Below, piece after piece: positions 15,850-23,334 of a stretch of 30,014 bases of DNA (position 1 is the first letter of the stretch; every line of letters begins with the position of its first letter). Origin of the DNA: an uncultured Eubacterium sp. (GTDB lineage: Bacteria > Bacillota > Clostridia > Lachnospirales > Lachnospiraceae). Location: NCBI GenBank assembly GCA_900545725.1, contig URAI01000022.1, positions 1 through 30,014 of the forward strand, in the 5' to 3' direction. The position numbers and the translations under genes are program-made. The notes below the pieces were generated by a model. It made no database searches, was not told the DNA's origin, and was given only the letters and a program-made list of their open reading frames with translations.

Positions 15850-16548
15850 TTATTTGCTGCCTGTAATGGTTCCCATGGTAATATTATTCCATATCTCGTC
15901 ATTTTGCGATACTGAATATTTACTCAATATATTCTGTTTATAATATTCACCGCTGTAAGAAAGCTGTGATAAAGTATCATCACCTGAATATCCTCTGTTA
16001 TCAATATCTGTCACTGCCTTAGATACATATTTCTGAACCAGTGTATGCCTTTTAAATGCTTCCACTGCTATATCCTTTGTCATTCCTGTAGTTTTAAGCA
16101 TCTGTGAATCAAGGCTCTCATAATAACTTTGAGCCGCCTCCTCCTGAGCCTGAACCTCGGAATCTGTAAGATATATACCATTGCTTTGGGCTTCAAGCTC
16201 CATGACATAATCATATATGCACTCATCTATTGCAACCTCTTTTGCATAATCCCGTATAAATACGCTGTCCTCACCCATGCTGTAATGAGTATTCCAGAAC
16301 TGGTTTGGTTCGTCAGGATTATACTTAACAGCCATCGAATTAATCATATCCTCTACATCTTTGATATAATACATGGTCTCCTTTAATGAAACATCATGTC
16401 CGTTTACGGTTATAGCCGTCTCATTAATATGCTTCTTTATATCATATTCACTATTCTTATTCTTTATATATGCCATTACAAGCAGTGCTACACTGCCTAT
16501 TACAACTAATATTATGATTATAATATTCTTTTTATTTAACTTCCCCAT
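15850..16548 (-). CDS. Membrane-anchored SurA_N-like chaperone-type protein lacking a PPIase domain
   Basis: This 232-residue protein has a basic start (MGKLNKKN) and one N-terminal hydrophobic anchor (about 8-27), then a mostly helical outer domain. The stretch NETAITVNGHDVSLKETMYYI is typical of the beginning of SurA/PrsA N-terminal domains, where the first strand reads V-N-G followed by a helix. Helices with EAQSNGIYLTDSEV and AFKRHTLVQKYV continue that pattern. No parvulin-type PPIase domain follows, so it would act as a chaperone or scaffold, not an isomerase. There is no lipobox. GAGGTGAAG precedes the ATG. It is flanked by moderate gaps and appears to be a single gene. Confidence 0.72.
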   Translation of the reverse strand: MGKLNKKNIIIIILVVIGSVALLVMAYIKNKNSEYDIKKHINETAITVNGHDVSLKETMYYIKDVEDMINSMAVKYNPDEPNQFWNTHYSMGEDSVFIRDYAKEVAIDECIYDYVMELEAQSNGIYLTDSEVQAQEEAAQSYYESLDSQMLKTTGMTKDIAVEAFKRHTLVQKYVSKAVTDIDNRGYSGDDTLSQLSYSGEYYKQNILSKYSVSQNDEIWNNITMGTITGSK

Positions 16549-16637
16549 AATAATACTTCACCTCACTCCCAGACTGTCCTGTTACAAAAATATAACAAAA
16601 CTCAATTCGGCTTTCATACTAATCCTCATTACATAAA

Positions 16638-17699
16638 TCAGAATGTAATATGCTCTCTTCTGCTTATCGTCCCATTAGAAAATATCATATCTGCCGCTGC
16701 TTTGTAATCAGACATATGCCTTGATTTCTTAATTGACTTAAGATACTTATCGCAGCCGCTAAGACTCTTTCCCATATAAAACCACAGCTCCTTCATCTTA
16801 TGAAGGACATTAACATCACCTGACATTACTTTAGAATAATCATTAAGAAGCCTGTCATGGAAATGTCTTAATCTTTCCATATCATATTCCGGACATGCTG
16901 CCTTAGTTGAAGCTGTAATATCATCAATAAACTGCGGATTGGCAATAAGACCTCTTCCAAGCATAACTGTATCCTGCATTGGAAATTGCTCTTTAAAGGC
17001 TTCCCAGTCTGTCATTGTAAATATGTCAGAATTATAACAAAGTCTGTTACTGCTCATCTGCACAAGCTCTTCATAAATATCAAAATGTGGCTTACCCTTA
17101 TAAAATTCCTTCTGTATCCGTGGATGAACAATAATCTCATCAAAGTAATATTCATTATACACTTTAAAGATATCATATACTTCACTAACATCATTTACAC
17201 CGATTCTGGTCTTAACAGACAATTCCAGTCCGGTATTACCATTCTTAACATTATTCCCACAATCATCCTCCGCTGTCATGTAATGTATGTCACAGGCTTT
17301 ATTAGTTTTAAATATACCACTTGAAAATATATCATCAAAAAAACTACGCAGCTTATCTGCATCCGATAAAAAGCCGGAACCCTTTCCCTTAGTTACAACG
17401 GTCGGTGACGGACAACCCAGATTCAGATTAATCTGTGTATATCCATAATCTCTTAACATCAGTGCCGTATCAATAAACTGTGCTGCATCAGCTGTAAGGA
17501 TCTGCGGTATAGCATTAAGCTTAATATTATGCTCAGGCATTATATTGTTCATATTCATGCTTGTAAAACTTTTGTTCTTATTAGGTGCAATAAATGGAAT
17601 AAAGTACTTATCTATCTTCCCTTTACCGAAATGTTCTTCATAAGCGTTGCGGTATATATATCCTGTAATTCCTTCAAGCGGTGCAAAATATATCTTCAC
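16638..17699 (-). CDS. tRNA-dihydrouridine synthase (Dus family)
   Basis: This roughly 353-residue flavoenzyme reduces uridines in the tRNA D-loop with FMN and NADPH. The N-terminal FAPLEGITGYIYRNA matches the family opening, and QILTADAAQF follows. The catalytic cysteine lies in NLNLGCPSPTVVTKGKGSG (C96). LSVKTRIGV and IIVHPR line the barrel, and MLGRGLIANP near the end of the barrel is the FMN phosphate site. A helical C-terminal domain follows. The frame opens at an ATG at 17705, but AAAGGG is only 1 nt from it. The GTG at 17699 has 7-nt spacing and gives a product starting MKIYFAPLEG, so I prefer it. Confidence 0.93.
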   Translation of the reverse strand: MKIYFAPLEGITGYIYRNAYEEHFGKGKIDKYFIPFIAPNKNKSFTSMNMNNIMPEHNIKLNAIPQILTADAAQFIDTALMLRDYGYTQINLNLGCPSPTVVTKGKGSGFLSDADKLRSFFDDIFSSGIFKTNKACDIHYMTAEDDCGNNVKNGNTGLELSVKTRIGVNDVSEVYDIFKVYNEYYFDEIIVHPRIQKEFYKGKPHFDIYEELVQMSSNRLCYNSDIFTMTDWEAFKEQFPMQDTVMLGRGLIANPQFIDDITASTKAACPEYDMERLRHFHDRLLNDYSKVMSGDVNVLHKMKELWFYMGKSLSGCDKYLKSIKKSRHMSDYKAAADMIFSNGTISRREHITF

Positions 17700-17716
17700 T
17701 TCCATGCCCTTTCTAA

Positions 17717-18052
17717 CTATAATCTGTATTTTTCAAATGCTTTATGTGCATCTAATTTTACCTGCTTAAAGAATAGATAAAACCATATCGCAAACACTGC
17801 TATAGTCAGCCACTGGCTCACCATATATGTAATGACTCCGCCAAATAAAAAAAGTGTAGCCCATGTCTGCACATCAGCTCTCATATCAAGGACCATCCTT
17901 GCAGTATCATAATTCTTTTGTTCTTCTTTAGGCAGGGAATTAAACCCACTGATTAAACCTGCTGCTTTCTCTTTTTTTATGACAAATATAAACGCAATTA
18001 CATAAAATATCATTGCCATTACATAACAAGCCATCGAACCTGCCTTCATCAT
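17717..18052 (-). CDS. Small DUF3784-like membrane protein
   Basis: This 111-residue protein has about three predicted membrane helices (6-26, 63-79, 80-97). The loop AAGLISGFNSLPKEEQKNYD after the first helix is the signature I associate with DUF3784 proteins of Firmicutes, whose function is unknown. The frame is open upstream to 18160, but GGAGG lies 5 nt before the ATG at 18052 (a second ATG follows at 18049) and the upstream extension is not membrane-like. It precedes the Dus gene by 17 nt and may be cotranscribed with it. Confidence 0.8.
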   Translation of the reverse strand: MMKAGSMACYVMAMIFYVIAFIFVIKKEKAAGLISGFNSLPKEEQKNYDTARMVLDMRADVQTWATLFLFGGVITYMVSQWLTIAVFAIWFYLFFKQVKLDAHKAFEKYRL

Positions 18053-18367
18053 ATCCACCTCCGTCTGTACTGCATGCATCAAGTGTATAATACTGTACTG
18101 TTCACATATATGCCTGTAAACAACAGTTATATTATACCATATATAAGAAGTTATCCGCAACTTTGGAGCTTTACTTTTTGCATATATGCTATTCCATTCA
18201 TATTTTTGTATACATAATAATTTTAAACCGTAAATAAAAATCTAAAAACTATATTATGAAATTACATAATATTATCTGTTAATTTCTTAAATTATTATAA
18301 AATTCTTGCACATATTTTGATATAGACATATAATTGCTTTATAAGATTAATTGGGAGGTATGGTTTT
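18053..18367. other. Divergent intergenic region
   Basis: This 315-nt AT-rich stretch lies between the minus-strand DUF3784 gene and the plus-strand SDR gene. It must hold the promoters of both. The plus-strand promoter is clear (18306-18334). For the minus strand I see no unambiguous boxes. No gene, tRNA or repeat was found in it. Confidence 0.5.
18306..18334 (+). promoter_or_regulatory. Consensus sigma-A promoter of the SDR gene
   Basis: TTGCAC (18306-18311) and TATAAT (18329-18334) are separated by exactly 17 bp. A transcript from here would start near 18341, giving a leader of about 27 nt containing GGGAGG, 9 nt before the ATG at 18368. It is the best promoter match in the window. Confidence 0.8.
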
Positions 18368-19129
18368 ATGAAACAATTAAATGAAAAAGTGGCTATTGTA
18401 ACAGGTGCAGGTCAGGGAATTGGTAAAGGCATCGCCCTCTGTCTTGCAAAGAGAGGTGTTAAGATTATTGCAACAGGGCGACGTCCTGACCCGATCGCAC
18501 AGACTATTGCACAGATTAAAGAATTAGGCGGTGATGGTATTGCCATGACTTGTGATTCTGCCGATAAGAACAGAGTTGAAGAGGTTGTCAAGGCGGCAGT
18601 TGAAAAATTCGGAACTGTCGATGTAGTCGTTAATAATGCACAGGCTATCGTTCCATCAGCACCAGTTGAAGACACCACATATGATAATATGCTTAAGGCA
18701 TGGCAAAGCGGTGTGATTGGTTCGCTTAACTATATGCAGGCTGCATTTCCATATATGAAGGAACAGCATGAAGGAAGAATTATTAACTTTGCTTCCGCAA
18801 CAGGAATGTTTGGTATTGCCGGTCAGTTAGCATACGGTTCTAATAAGGAAGCTTTAAGAGGCCTTACTAAGATTGCTGCCAAGGAATGGGGTCAGTATGG
18901 TATCTGTGTCAATATCGTCCTTCCAGGTGCTGAATCACCTGCTGCCAAGGCATGGGCTGAGAAGTTCCCTGAAGAATATGCTAAGCAGGTCAACCTTAAT
19001 CCTATGAAACGTTTCGGTGATCCTGAAAATGATATTGCACCGGTTATTGCATTCTTAGCCGGTCCTGATTCATGCTACTTCTCAGGACAGAGTGTAATTG
19101 TAGATGGTGCTAATTCAATTATGCCATAA
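18368..19129 (+). CDS. SDR-family NAD(P)-dependent oxidoreductase
   Basis: This 253-residue classical short-chain dehydrogenase has the cofactor loop TGAGQGIG (12-19) and catalytic S143, Y156 and K160 (YGSNK). The arginines at 38-39 after the second strand suggest NADP. Two usual positions differ: NNAG reads NNAQ (89-92), and the V-N-x-x-G asparagine of the catalytic tetrad appears as Gly115 in SGVIGSL. The next gene is a KDG kinase, so the substrate may be a sugar acid such as a keto-deoxy-uronate (KduD-like role), but that is inference. It is monocistronic, with its own promoter and terminator. Confidence 0.88.
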   Translation: MKQLNEKVAIVTGAGQGIGKGIALCLAKRGVKIIATGRRPDPIAQTIAQIKELGGDGIAMTCDSADKNRVEEVVKAAVEKFGTVDVVVNNAQAIVPSAPVEDTTYDNMLKAWQSGVIGSLNYMQAAFPYMKEQHEGRIINFASATGMFGIAGQLAYGSNKEALRGLTKIAAKEWGQYGICVNIVLPGAESPAAKAWAEKFPEEYAKQVNLNPMKRFGDPENDIAPVIAFLAGPDSCYFSGQSVIVDGANSIMP

Positions 19130-19184
19130 TACATTTTTCATTTAATCACATTTTATTTATAACTTATATGCTTATATTTATTTT

Positions 19185-19222
19185 AACTGCCAGACTCTTT
19201 CGGAGCTGGCAGTTGATTTTTA
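19185..19222 (+). terminator. Intrinsic terminator of the SDR gene
   Basis: AACTGCCAG-AC-TC and GAGCTGGCAGTT form a strong stem (19185-19214) with a short TTTCG loop, followed by GATTTTTAT. It lies 56 nt after the SDR stop codon, a classical rho-independent terminator. Confidence 0.88.
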
Positions 19223-19299
19223 TAATGTAAATATTAAAACTGCATCCTATATCCATTGATTAAAACACTTTATCGTGTTATAGTTATAGCGTTGCGAAT

Positions 19300-19328
19300 T
19301 TTACCCATAAACTAACAACAGGTATTAT
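19300..19328 (+). promoter_or_regulatory. Candidate promoter of the KDG kinase gene
   Basis: TTTACC (19300-19305) and TATTAT (19323-19328) are separated by 17 bp and lie 42 nt before the ATG at 19370. A short hairpin AACAC/GTGTT (about 19264-19279) sits upstream. The match to consensus is moderate. Confidence 0.45.
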
Positions 19329-19369
19329 ACGCATAGAATATATTGGGTTTTAGATAAGTGAGGTACATT

Positions 19370-20377
19370 ATGAAGGATAAGATTATTACTTTTGGCGAAA
19401 TTATGTTAAGACTTTCTCCTGAAAACAGTGAACGATTTACACAGTGTCATGAATTTGAAGCAGTATATGGCGGCGGCGAAGCTAATACAGCTGTATCTTT
19501 AGCCAACTTTGGTGTTGACTGTAGATATGTAACTAAGCTTCCAGAACATACAATCGGACAGAGTGCTATTAATTCAGTACGCCAGTATGGTGTTGACACA
19601 AGTAAAATTGTCCGTGGCGGAGAACAGATTGGTATATATTTCCTTGAAAAGAAGACAAGCCAGCGTCCTTCTAATGTTATATATAACAGAACAGGTTCTG
19701 CAATGGCACTTGCTACTAAGGATGATTTTGACTGGGATGATATATTTGACGGTGCTACCTGGTTTCACTTCTCAGGAATCACTCCTGCATTGAGCGATGA
19801 ACTTGCAGAAATCTGTATTGAAGCCTGCAAAAAGGCTCACGAAAAGGGTATGACAGTAAGCTGTGACCTTAATTACAGAGGTAAACTCTGGTCAAGTGCC
19901 AAGGCTAATGAAGTTATGTCTAAGATATGTCCATTTGTCGATATCTGTATTGCAAATGAGGACGATGCCGTTGGTATTTTTGAAATAGACCCATCTGCTG
20001 CCGGCGATGAAGAAAAGAACCAGTATATAGCTAAAGAACTTCTTAAGAAGTTCCCATTTAAGATGGTTGCCTCTGTATGGAGAACAGAAACATCTATTAC
20101 AACTTTCAAACTCCAGTCAATGGTATATACAGAAGGAAAGGCTTATTACAGCAAAGAATACTTTATGCACATCCTTGACTATATCGGTGCCGGTGATGCA
20201 TATTGTGCCGGTATTATCTACAGCCTTATTAACCACTATGACCCACAAAAGACTGTTGATTTTTCTAATGCTGCAAGCTGCTTAAAGCATACAGTAAGTG
20301 GTGACTTCAACCTCGTAACAGTAGATGAAGTCAACAAGCTTGCATTCTCTGCTGCCGGAAACGAAGTGCAAAGATAA
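19370..20377 (+). CDS. kdgK: 2-keto-3-deoxygluconate kinase (PfkB family)
   Basis: This 335-residue PfkB-family sugar kinase most resembles KDG kinases. The N-terminal ITFGEIMLRLSP and YGGGEANTAVSLANFG are typical of the KdgK branch, where substrate is bound by the GG-x-N region. DLNYR (167-170 region) and SVWR follow. The C-terminal signature is DYIGAGDAYCAG with catalytic base D276. KdgK phosphorylates 2-keto-3-deoxygluconate to KDPG in uronate/pectin catabolism. The KDPG aldolase is not in the window. A GTG at 19358 lies in frame, but it overlaps the ribosome site GTGAGG, so the ATG at 19370 (6-nt spacing) is the start. Confidence 0.9.
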   Translation: MKDKIITFGEIMLRLSPENSERFTQCHEFEAVYGGGEANTAVSLANFGVDCRYVTKLPEHTIGQSAINSVRQYGVDTSKIVRGGEQIGIYFLEKKTSQRPSNVIYNRTGSAMALATKDDFDWDDIFDGATWFHFSGITPALSDELAEICIEACKKAHEKGMTVSCDLNYRGKLWSSAKANEVMSKICPFVDICIANEDDAVGIFEIDPSAAGDEEKNQYIAKELLKKFPFKMVASVWRTETSITTFKLQSMVYTEGKAYYSKEYFMHILDYIGAGDAYCAGIIYSLINHYDPQKTVDFSNAASCLKHTVSGDFNLVTVDEVNKLAFSAAGNEVQR

Positions 20378-20389
20378 TATATGAAGTTT

Positions 20390-20489
20390 AAAATATTCTA
20401 AAGATGAGTATAATCGGGCTTTAAAAGAAATTGATCTGAAAGCTGGCAAGAATATTACAAATATAAACTGCCGTTATAATAATTATTAA
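20390..20489 (+). pseudogene. 3' fragment of an Rpn-family nuclease gene
   Basis: Positions 20390-20457 are identical over 68 bp to 21447-21514 inside the intact Rpn gene. In frame, the fragment reads on through RALKEIDLKAGKNI and then diverges to a stop at 20487-20489 after about 32 codons. It has no start, ribosome site or catalytic region. It begins 12 nt after the kinase stop, so it is a remnant of a second copy left by rearrangement. Confidence 0.85.
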
Positions 20490-20576
20490 TATAAAATATA
20501 TGATAATAATAAAAACATGAATTTTACTAATCCGTTATATATATTCCATATTAATCTTATTATTACGGCATTTTTT
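20468..20576. repeat. Imperfect inverted repeat, TGCCGTWAT ends
   Basis: TGCCGTTATAATAA at 20468 faces TTATTATTACGGCA ending at 20570, and the match extends inward through ATTAATAT with a few mismatches, so about 30 nt per arm over a 103-nt palindromic unit. A T-run (TTTTTTA) follows the right arm, so it may work as a terminator. It may also be a small MITE-like element. A third copy of the end sequence, ATAACGGCA, lies at 21568-21576 after the Rpn gene. The rest of 20490-20715 is extremely AT-rich without a gene. Confidence 0.55.
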
Positions 20577-20715
20577 ATTCGCTATTTATATATTATAAAT
20601 ATATAAATATATCTATTAAAATATTGTATACTTTTATTTATAATGTTATTAATAATATACATTGCATATATTATATAAATATTATATACTAATTAAAGGG
20701 AGAGTATTTACCATA

Positions 20716-21552
20716 ATGCTTACATTAGAACAAAAGAAAGAAAAAGTAAAAGACTTTCGCCCTATTGATGATGCCTTTTTTGAAATACTTGCTGATGATA
20801 CTTCATTTTGCGAAGAAATATTAAGAATTATTCTTAGTGACCACCAACTAACAGTTCAGGATGTAATTGTTCAAAGCAGCAAAAGAAATATTTACGGACG
20901 CTCTGTCAGACTTGATGCTTTATGTACTTTAGGTGACGGATCTATATGCAATATAGAAGTCCAGCGTGCCGACAATGATAACCACTTAAAAAGAGTACGT
21001 TTTAATGCATCAAGCATTACAGTTACAGACTCACAAAAAGGGCAAAATTTCGACTCGGTTACCAGCTTATATATTGTATATATTTCTGAATTTGATATAT
21101 TTAAAAAAGGATATACTACATATCATATAGACAGCGTAATCCGTGAAACATCTGACATAGTAGACGACGGACTAATAAGAATATTTGTAAATACTGAGAT
21201 AAATGACGGCTCAAATATTTCAGAATTAATGTCATGCTTTACCAAGAAAAAAGTCAACAATACAAAGTTTCCTATTTTCTCAAATCGAATGAACTTCTTA
21301 AAAAATGCCGAAGGAGGTGTAAATGCTGTGTGTGAAGTAATGGAACGATATGAAAAAATTGCAGCAAAAAAGGCTGTGGAAAAAGCTAATATCAAAGCAA
21401 TTATAACAATGATTGAATTTAATATACCAAAGGAAAATATACTGACAAAATATTCTAAAGATGAGTATAATCGGGCTTTAAAAGAAATTGATCTGAAAGC
21501 TGGCAAGAATATTAGCAAAGACACTAACAACGATATTAGTAAAAATATTTAA
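20716..21552 (+). CDS. Rpn-family PD-(D/E)XK nuclease (recombination-promoting nuclease/putative transposase)
   Basis: This 278-residue protein belongs to the Rpn/PDDEXK_2 family, DNA endonucleases related to transposases that stimulate RecA-independent recombination in E. coli. The opening FRPIDDAFFEILADD is typical. The catalytic core is VRLDAL (D67) then CNIEVQ (E81, Q83), the D-x(n)-E-x-Q form of PD-(D/E)XK. A helical region rich in Lys, Ala and Glu (about 215-260) ends the protein, with an Asn/Lys/Asp-rich tail. The frame opens at 20662, but the upstream part is not conserved-looking. The ATG at 20716 has GGGAGAG about 11 nt upstream. A copy of its 3' end lies at 20390-20457. Confidence 0.9.
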   Translation: MLTLEQKKEKVKDFRPIDDAFFEILADDTSFCEEILRIILSDHQLTVQDVIVQSSKRNIYGRSVRLDALCTLGDGSICNIEVQRADNDNHLKRVRFNASSITVTDSQKGQNFDSVTSLYIVYISEFDIFKKGYTTYHIDSVIRETSDIVDDGLIRIFVNTEINDGSNISELMSCFTKKKVNNTKFPIFSNRMNFLKNAEGGVNAVCEVMERYEKIAAKKAVEKANIKAIITMIEFNIPKENILTKYSKDEYNRALKEIDLKAGKNISKDTNNDISKNI

Positions 21553-21590
21553 ACTCCTTCTATCCTAATAACGGCATTGGACTTAAAAAA

Positions 21591-21665
21591 CACACCGGAT
21601 GGTGTACCGCTCCCAAAAAGTTAGACTTTGTGGATTAGTACACCAACCGGTGTGCTTTTATTTTT
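21591..21665. terminator. Bidirectional terminator-like palindrome with IS3-like terminus
   Basis: CACACCGGATGGTGTAC (21591-21607) pairs with GTACACCAACCGGTGTG (21638-21654) with a single mismatch in 17 bp. Runs of T follow on both strands (TTTTATTTTTG on plus, TTTTTT on minus), so it can end both the Rpn gene and the convergent MATE gene. The left arm end and loop contain TGTACCGCTCCCAAAAAGTT followed by AGAC, which resembles the terminal inverted repeats of IS3-family (IS150-group) elements. Confidence 0.7.
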
Positions 21666-21703
21666 GTCTTAAAATAGTCATTGTTCCTACGCCAAAAACT
21701 TTA

Positions 21704-23026
21704 TCACAATCTCTTCCACCATCTTAGTATTATCGGCACTTCTACAATGAGCATGCACACCCAGCCGATAAACTGTCCCCAGGGCACAGCCTCAATATGC
21801 ATACCGAAACCAAATATAAGAATGGCAGCTCCGATACATCTTGTAGCAATATTAACAGTACTTGAAAGAAGTGTTACTTTCATCTCACCCATTCCTCTAA
21901 AGAAACCCTGTATACCATTGGTAATGCCCGGCATCACGTACATAAGTGAAATCAGTTTAAGGTATATAACCCCCTGTGCAATAACCTCTTCATGGTCCGT
22001 AAACATCATCATTATAGGTCTTGCAGATACAAAACATACCGTCATTATTGCCACACCATATATAATCTCAAGTACCATGCCCTCTTTAAAGCCTTTCTTA
22101 ACTCTGTCCATCTTCTTCGCACCATCATTTTGTGCCATAAATGCTGTCGTGGCATGTCCTATATTCTGCTGTGGTGTATATGCAAAATCATCAATTCTGT
22201 TCACTGCTGCTATTGCGGCTATCGCACTTGTTCCCATAGTATTTACCATAGACTGCATTACAACCTTTCCCAAAGGAATAATAGCCTGCTGTACTGCCGT
22301 TACCCAGCCATAGCTTACTGTCTTCTTAAGAAGTGTCCTGTCAAATACCAGCCATTCTTTTCCAAGACATAACAAATCAACCTTTTTCTTAATATATATT
22401 CCACAGAAAAGGCAGCACAACGCTTCACTTAATACGGTACTTATTGCACAGCCTGCAATATCCCATTTTAAGCATATAACAAAGAACAAATCACCTATTA
22501 CATTTAACACACTGCTAAGTATAAGAAAATAAAGCGGATTCCTGCTATCCCCCATCGCCCTAAGCGTTGATGAATAAAAATTATATACAAATGTAAATAT
22601 CTGTCCACAGAATATTATTCTAAGATATGTAATGCCAAGCGGCTTAATCTCATCCGGTGTCTGAATTATATTAAATATCAATGGTGCTGCAATTACACAT
22701 GCCAGTGAAAATAATATTGAAAAAATCAGACCGGATATCATTGTCGTACTGATTTCCCTTCTTAAAGTTTTATAATCCTTAGCTCCAAACTGATTGCCCA
22801 TAAGAACTGACGCTCCCATACATAATCCATTTATAAATAAAATAGCCATCGTAACTATAGGATTACTCGTTCCGACTGCCGCAAGCGCATCTGCCCCGAC
22901 GAACTTTCCGACTATTACCGAATCTGCCGCATTATATGTAAGCTGGAACAGATTACCCAGCACCAACGGTATTGTAAATTCCAATAGAAGAGGGGTAATC
23001 TTCCCCTGTGTCATGTCTTTAGTCAT
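21704..23026 (-). CDS. MATE-family multidrug/cation antiporter
   Basis: This 440-residue protein with 12 predicted helices has the MATE opening: MTQGKITPLLLEFTIPLVLG followed by ADSVIVGKFVGADALAAVG. The second half repeats the pattern (YGWVTAVQQAIIPLGK, IAAVNRIDDFAYTP), as expected for the two six-helix bundles. MATE proteins expel cationic drugs or metabolites in exchange for sodium or protons. The substrate is unknown here. AGAGGAAG precedes the ATG. It is convergent with the Rpn gene and separated from it by a strong palindrome. A 9-bp inverted repeat in its leader may be an operator. Confidence 0.94.
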   Translation of the reverse strand: MTKDMTQGKITPLLLEFTIPLVLGNLFQLTYNAADSVIVGKFVGADALAAVGTSNPIVTMAILFINGLCMGASVLMGNQFGAKDYKTLRREISTTMISGLIFSILFSLACVIAAPLIFNIIQTPDEIKPLGITYLRIIFCGQIFTFVYNFYSSTLRAMGDSRNPLYFLILSSVLNVIGDLFFVICLKWDIAGCAISTVLSEALCCLFCGIYIKKKVDLLCLGKEWLVFDRTLLKKTVSYGWVTAVQQAIIPLGKVVMQSMVNTMGTSAIAAIAAVNRIDDFAYTPQQNIGHATTAFMAQNDGAKKMDRVKKGFKEGMVLEIIYGVAIMTVCFVSARPIMMMFTDHEEVIAQGVIYLKLISLMYVMPGITNGIQGFFRGMGEMKVTLLSSTVNIATRCIGAAILIFGFGMHIEAVPWGQFIGWVCMLIVEVPIILRWWKRL

Positions 23027-23069
23027 TTTTTCTTCCTCTCTTTAAATAAAGTACGTTGAAGTATTGCAC

Positions 23070-23098
23070 AAGTATGTCCTTATTACAAAGACATACTT
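23070..23098. promoter_or_regulatory. Inverted repeat upstream of the MATE gene
   Basis: AAGTATGTC (23070-23078) and GACATACTT (23090-23098) form a perfect 9-bp inverted repeat around an 11-nt centre, about 44 nt before the MATE start. Such a repeat could be a repressor operator for a drug-exporter gene or a leader hairpin. No regulator gene is adjacent. Confidence 0.4.
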
Positions 23099-23236
23099 TT
23101 CTGCTTTAATTCATGTCTGTGATATATAACATCTTATATATCTCATAAAAGATTAGTACATTATCTGTGATTAATCAACTCTTTTTTATATCTCTTTGTA
23201 AATTCACATATACATTAGTTCTATTTTTATAAATGT

Positions 23237-23273
23237 AAAAAACGGAATAAGAAATTAATCTTACTCCGTTTTT
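23237..23273 (-). terminator. Bidirectional intrinsic terminator after the solute-binding protein gene
   Basis: AAAAACGGAATAAGA pairs with TCTTACTCCGTTTTT around a 7-nt loop with one wobble pair, and T-runs follow on both strands. It lies 62 nt downstream of the solute-binding protein stop and shows that this gene is not transcribed together with the MATE gene. Confidence 0.82.
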
Positions 23274-23334
23274 ATTGTTTCATTTTTATTATTGGTTTTT
23301 TTTAGGTTTATGACATTTACAATTCTTTTATTTA

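Larger units (their letters stand above)
23027..23334. other. Intergenic region between MATE and solute-binding protein genes
   Basis: This 308-nt stretch holds the MATE leader with the inverted repeat at 23070-23098 and the terminator at 23237-23273. The remainder is AT-rich. I see no gene or RNA in it. Confidence 0.5.

Noticed and set aside
18053..18160. 36-residue N-terminal extension of the DUF3784-like protein
   Set aside because: The inner ATG has GGAGG at 5 nt, and the extension is not membrane-like or family-like.
20662..20715. Longer N-terminus of the Rpn protein
   Set aside because: The added 18 residues are Tyr/Ile-rich translation of AT-rich spacer and contain the ribosome site of the inner ATG.
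21681..22313. Plus-strand frame of 210 codons
   Set aside because: It is antisense to the well-supported MATE gene.
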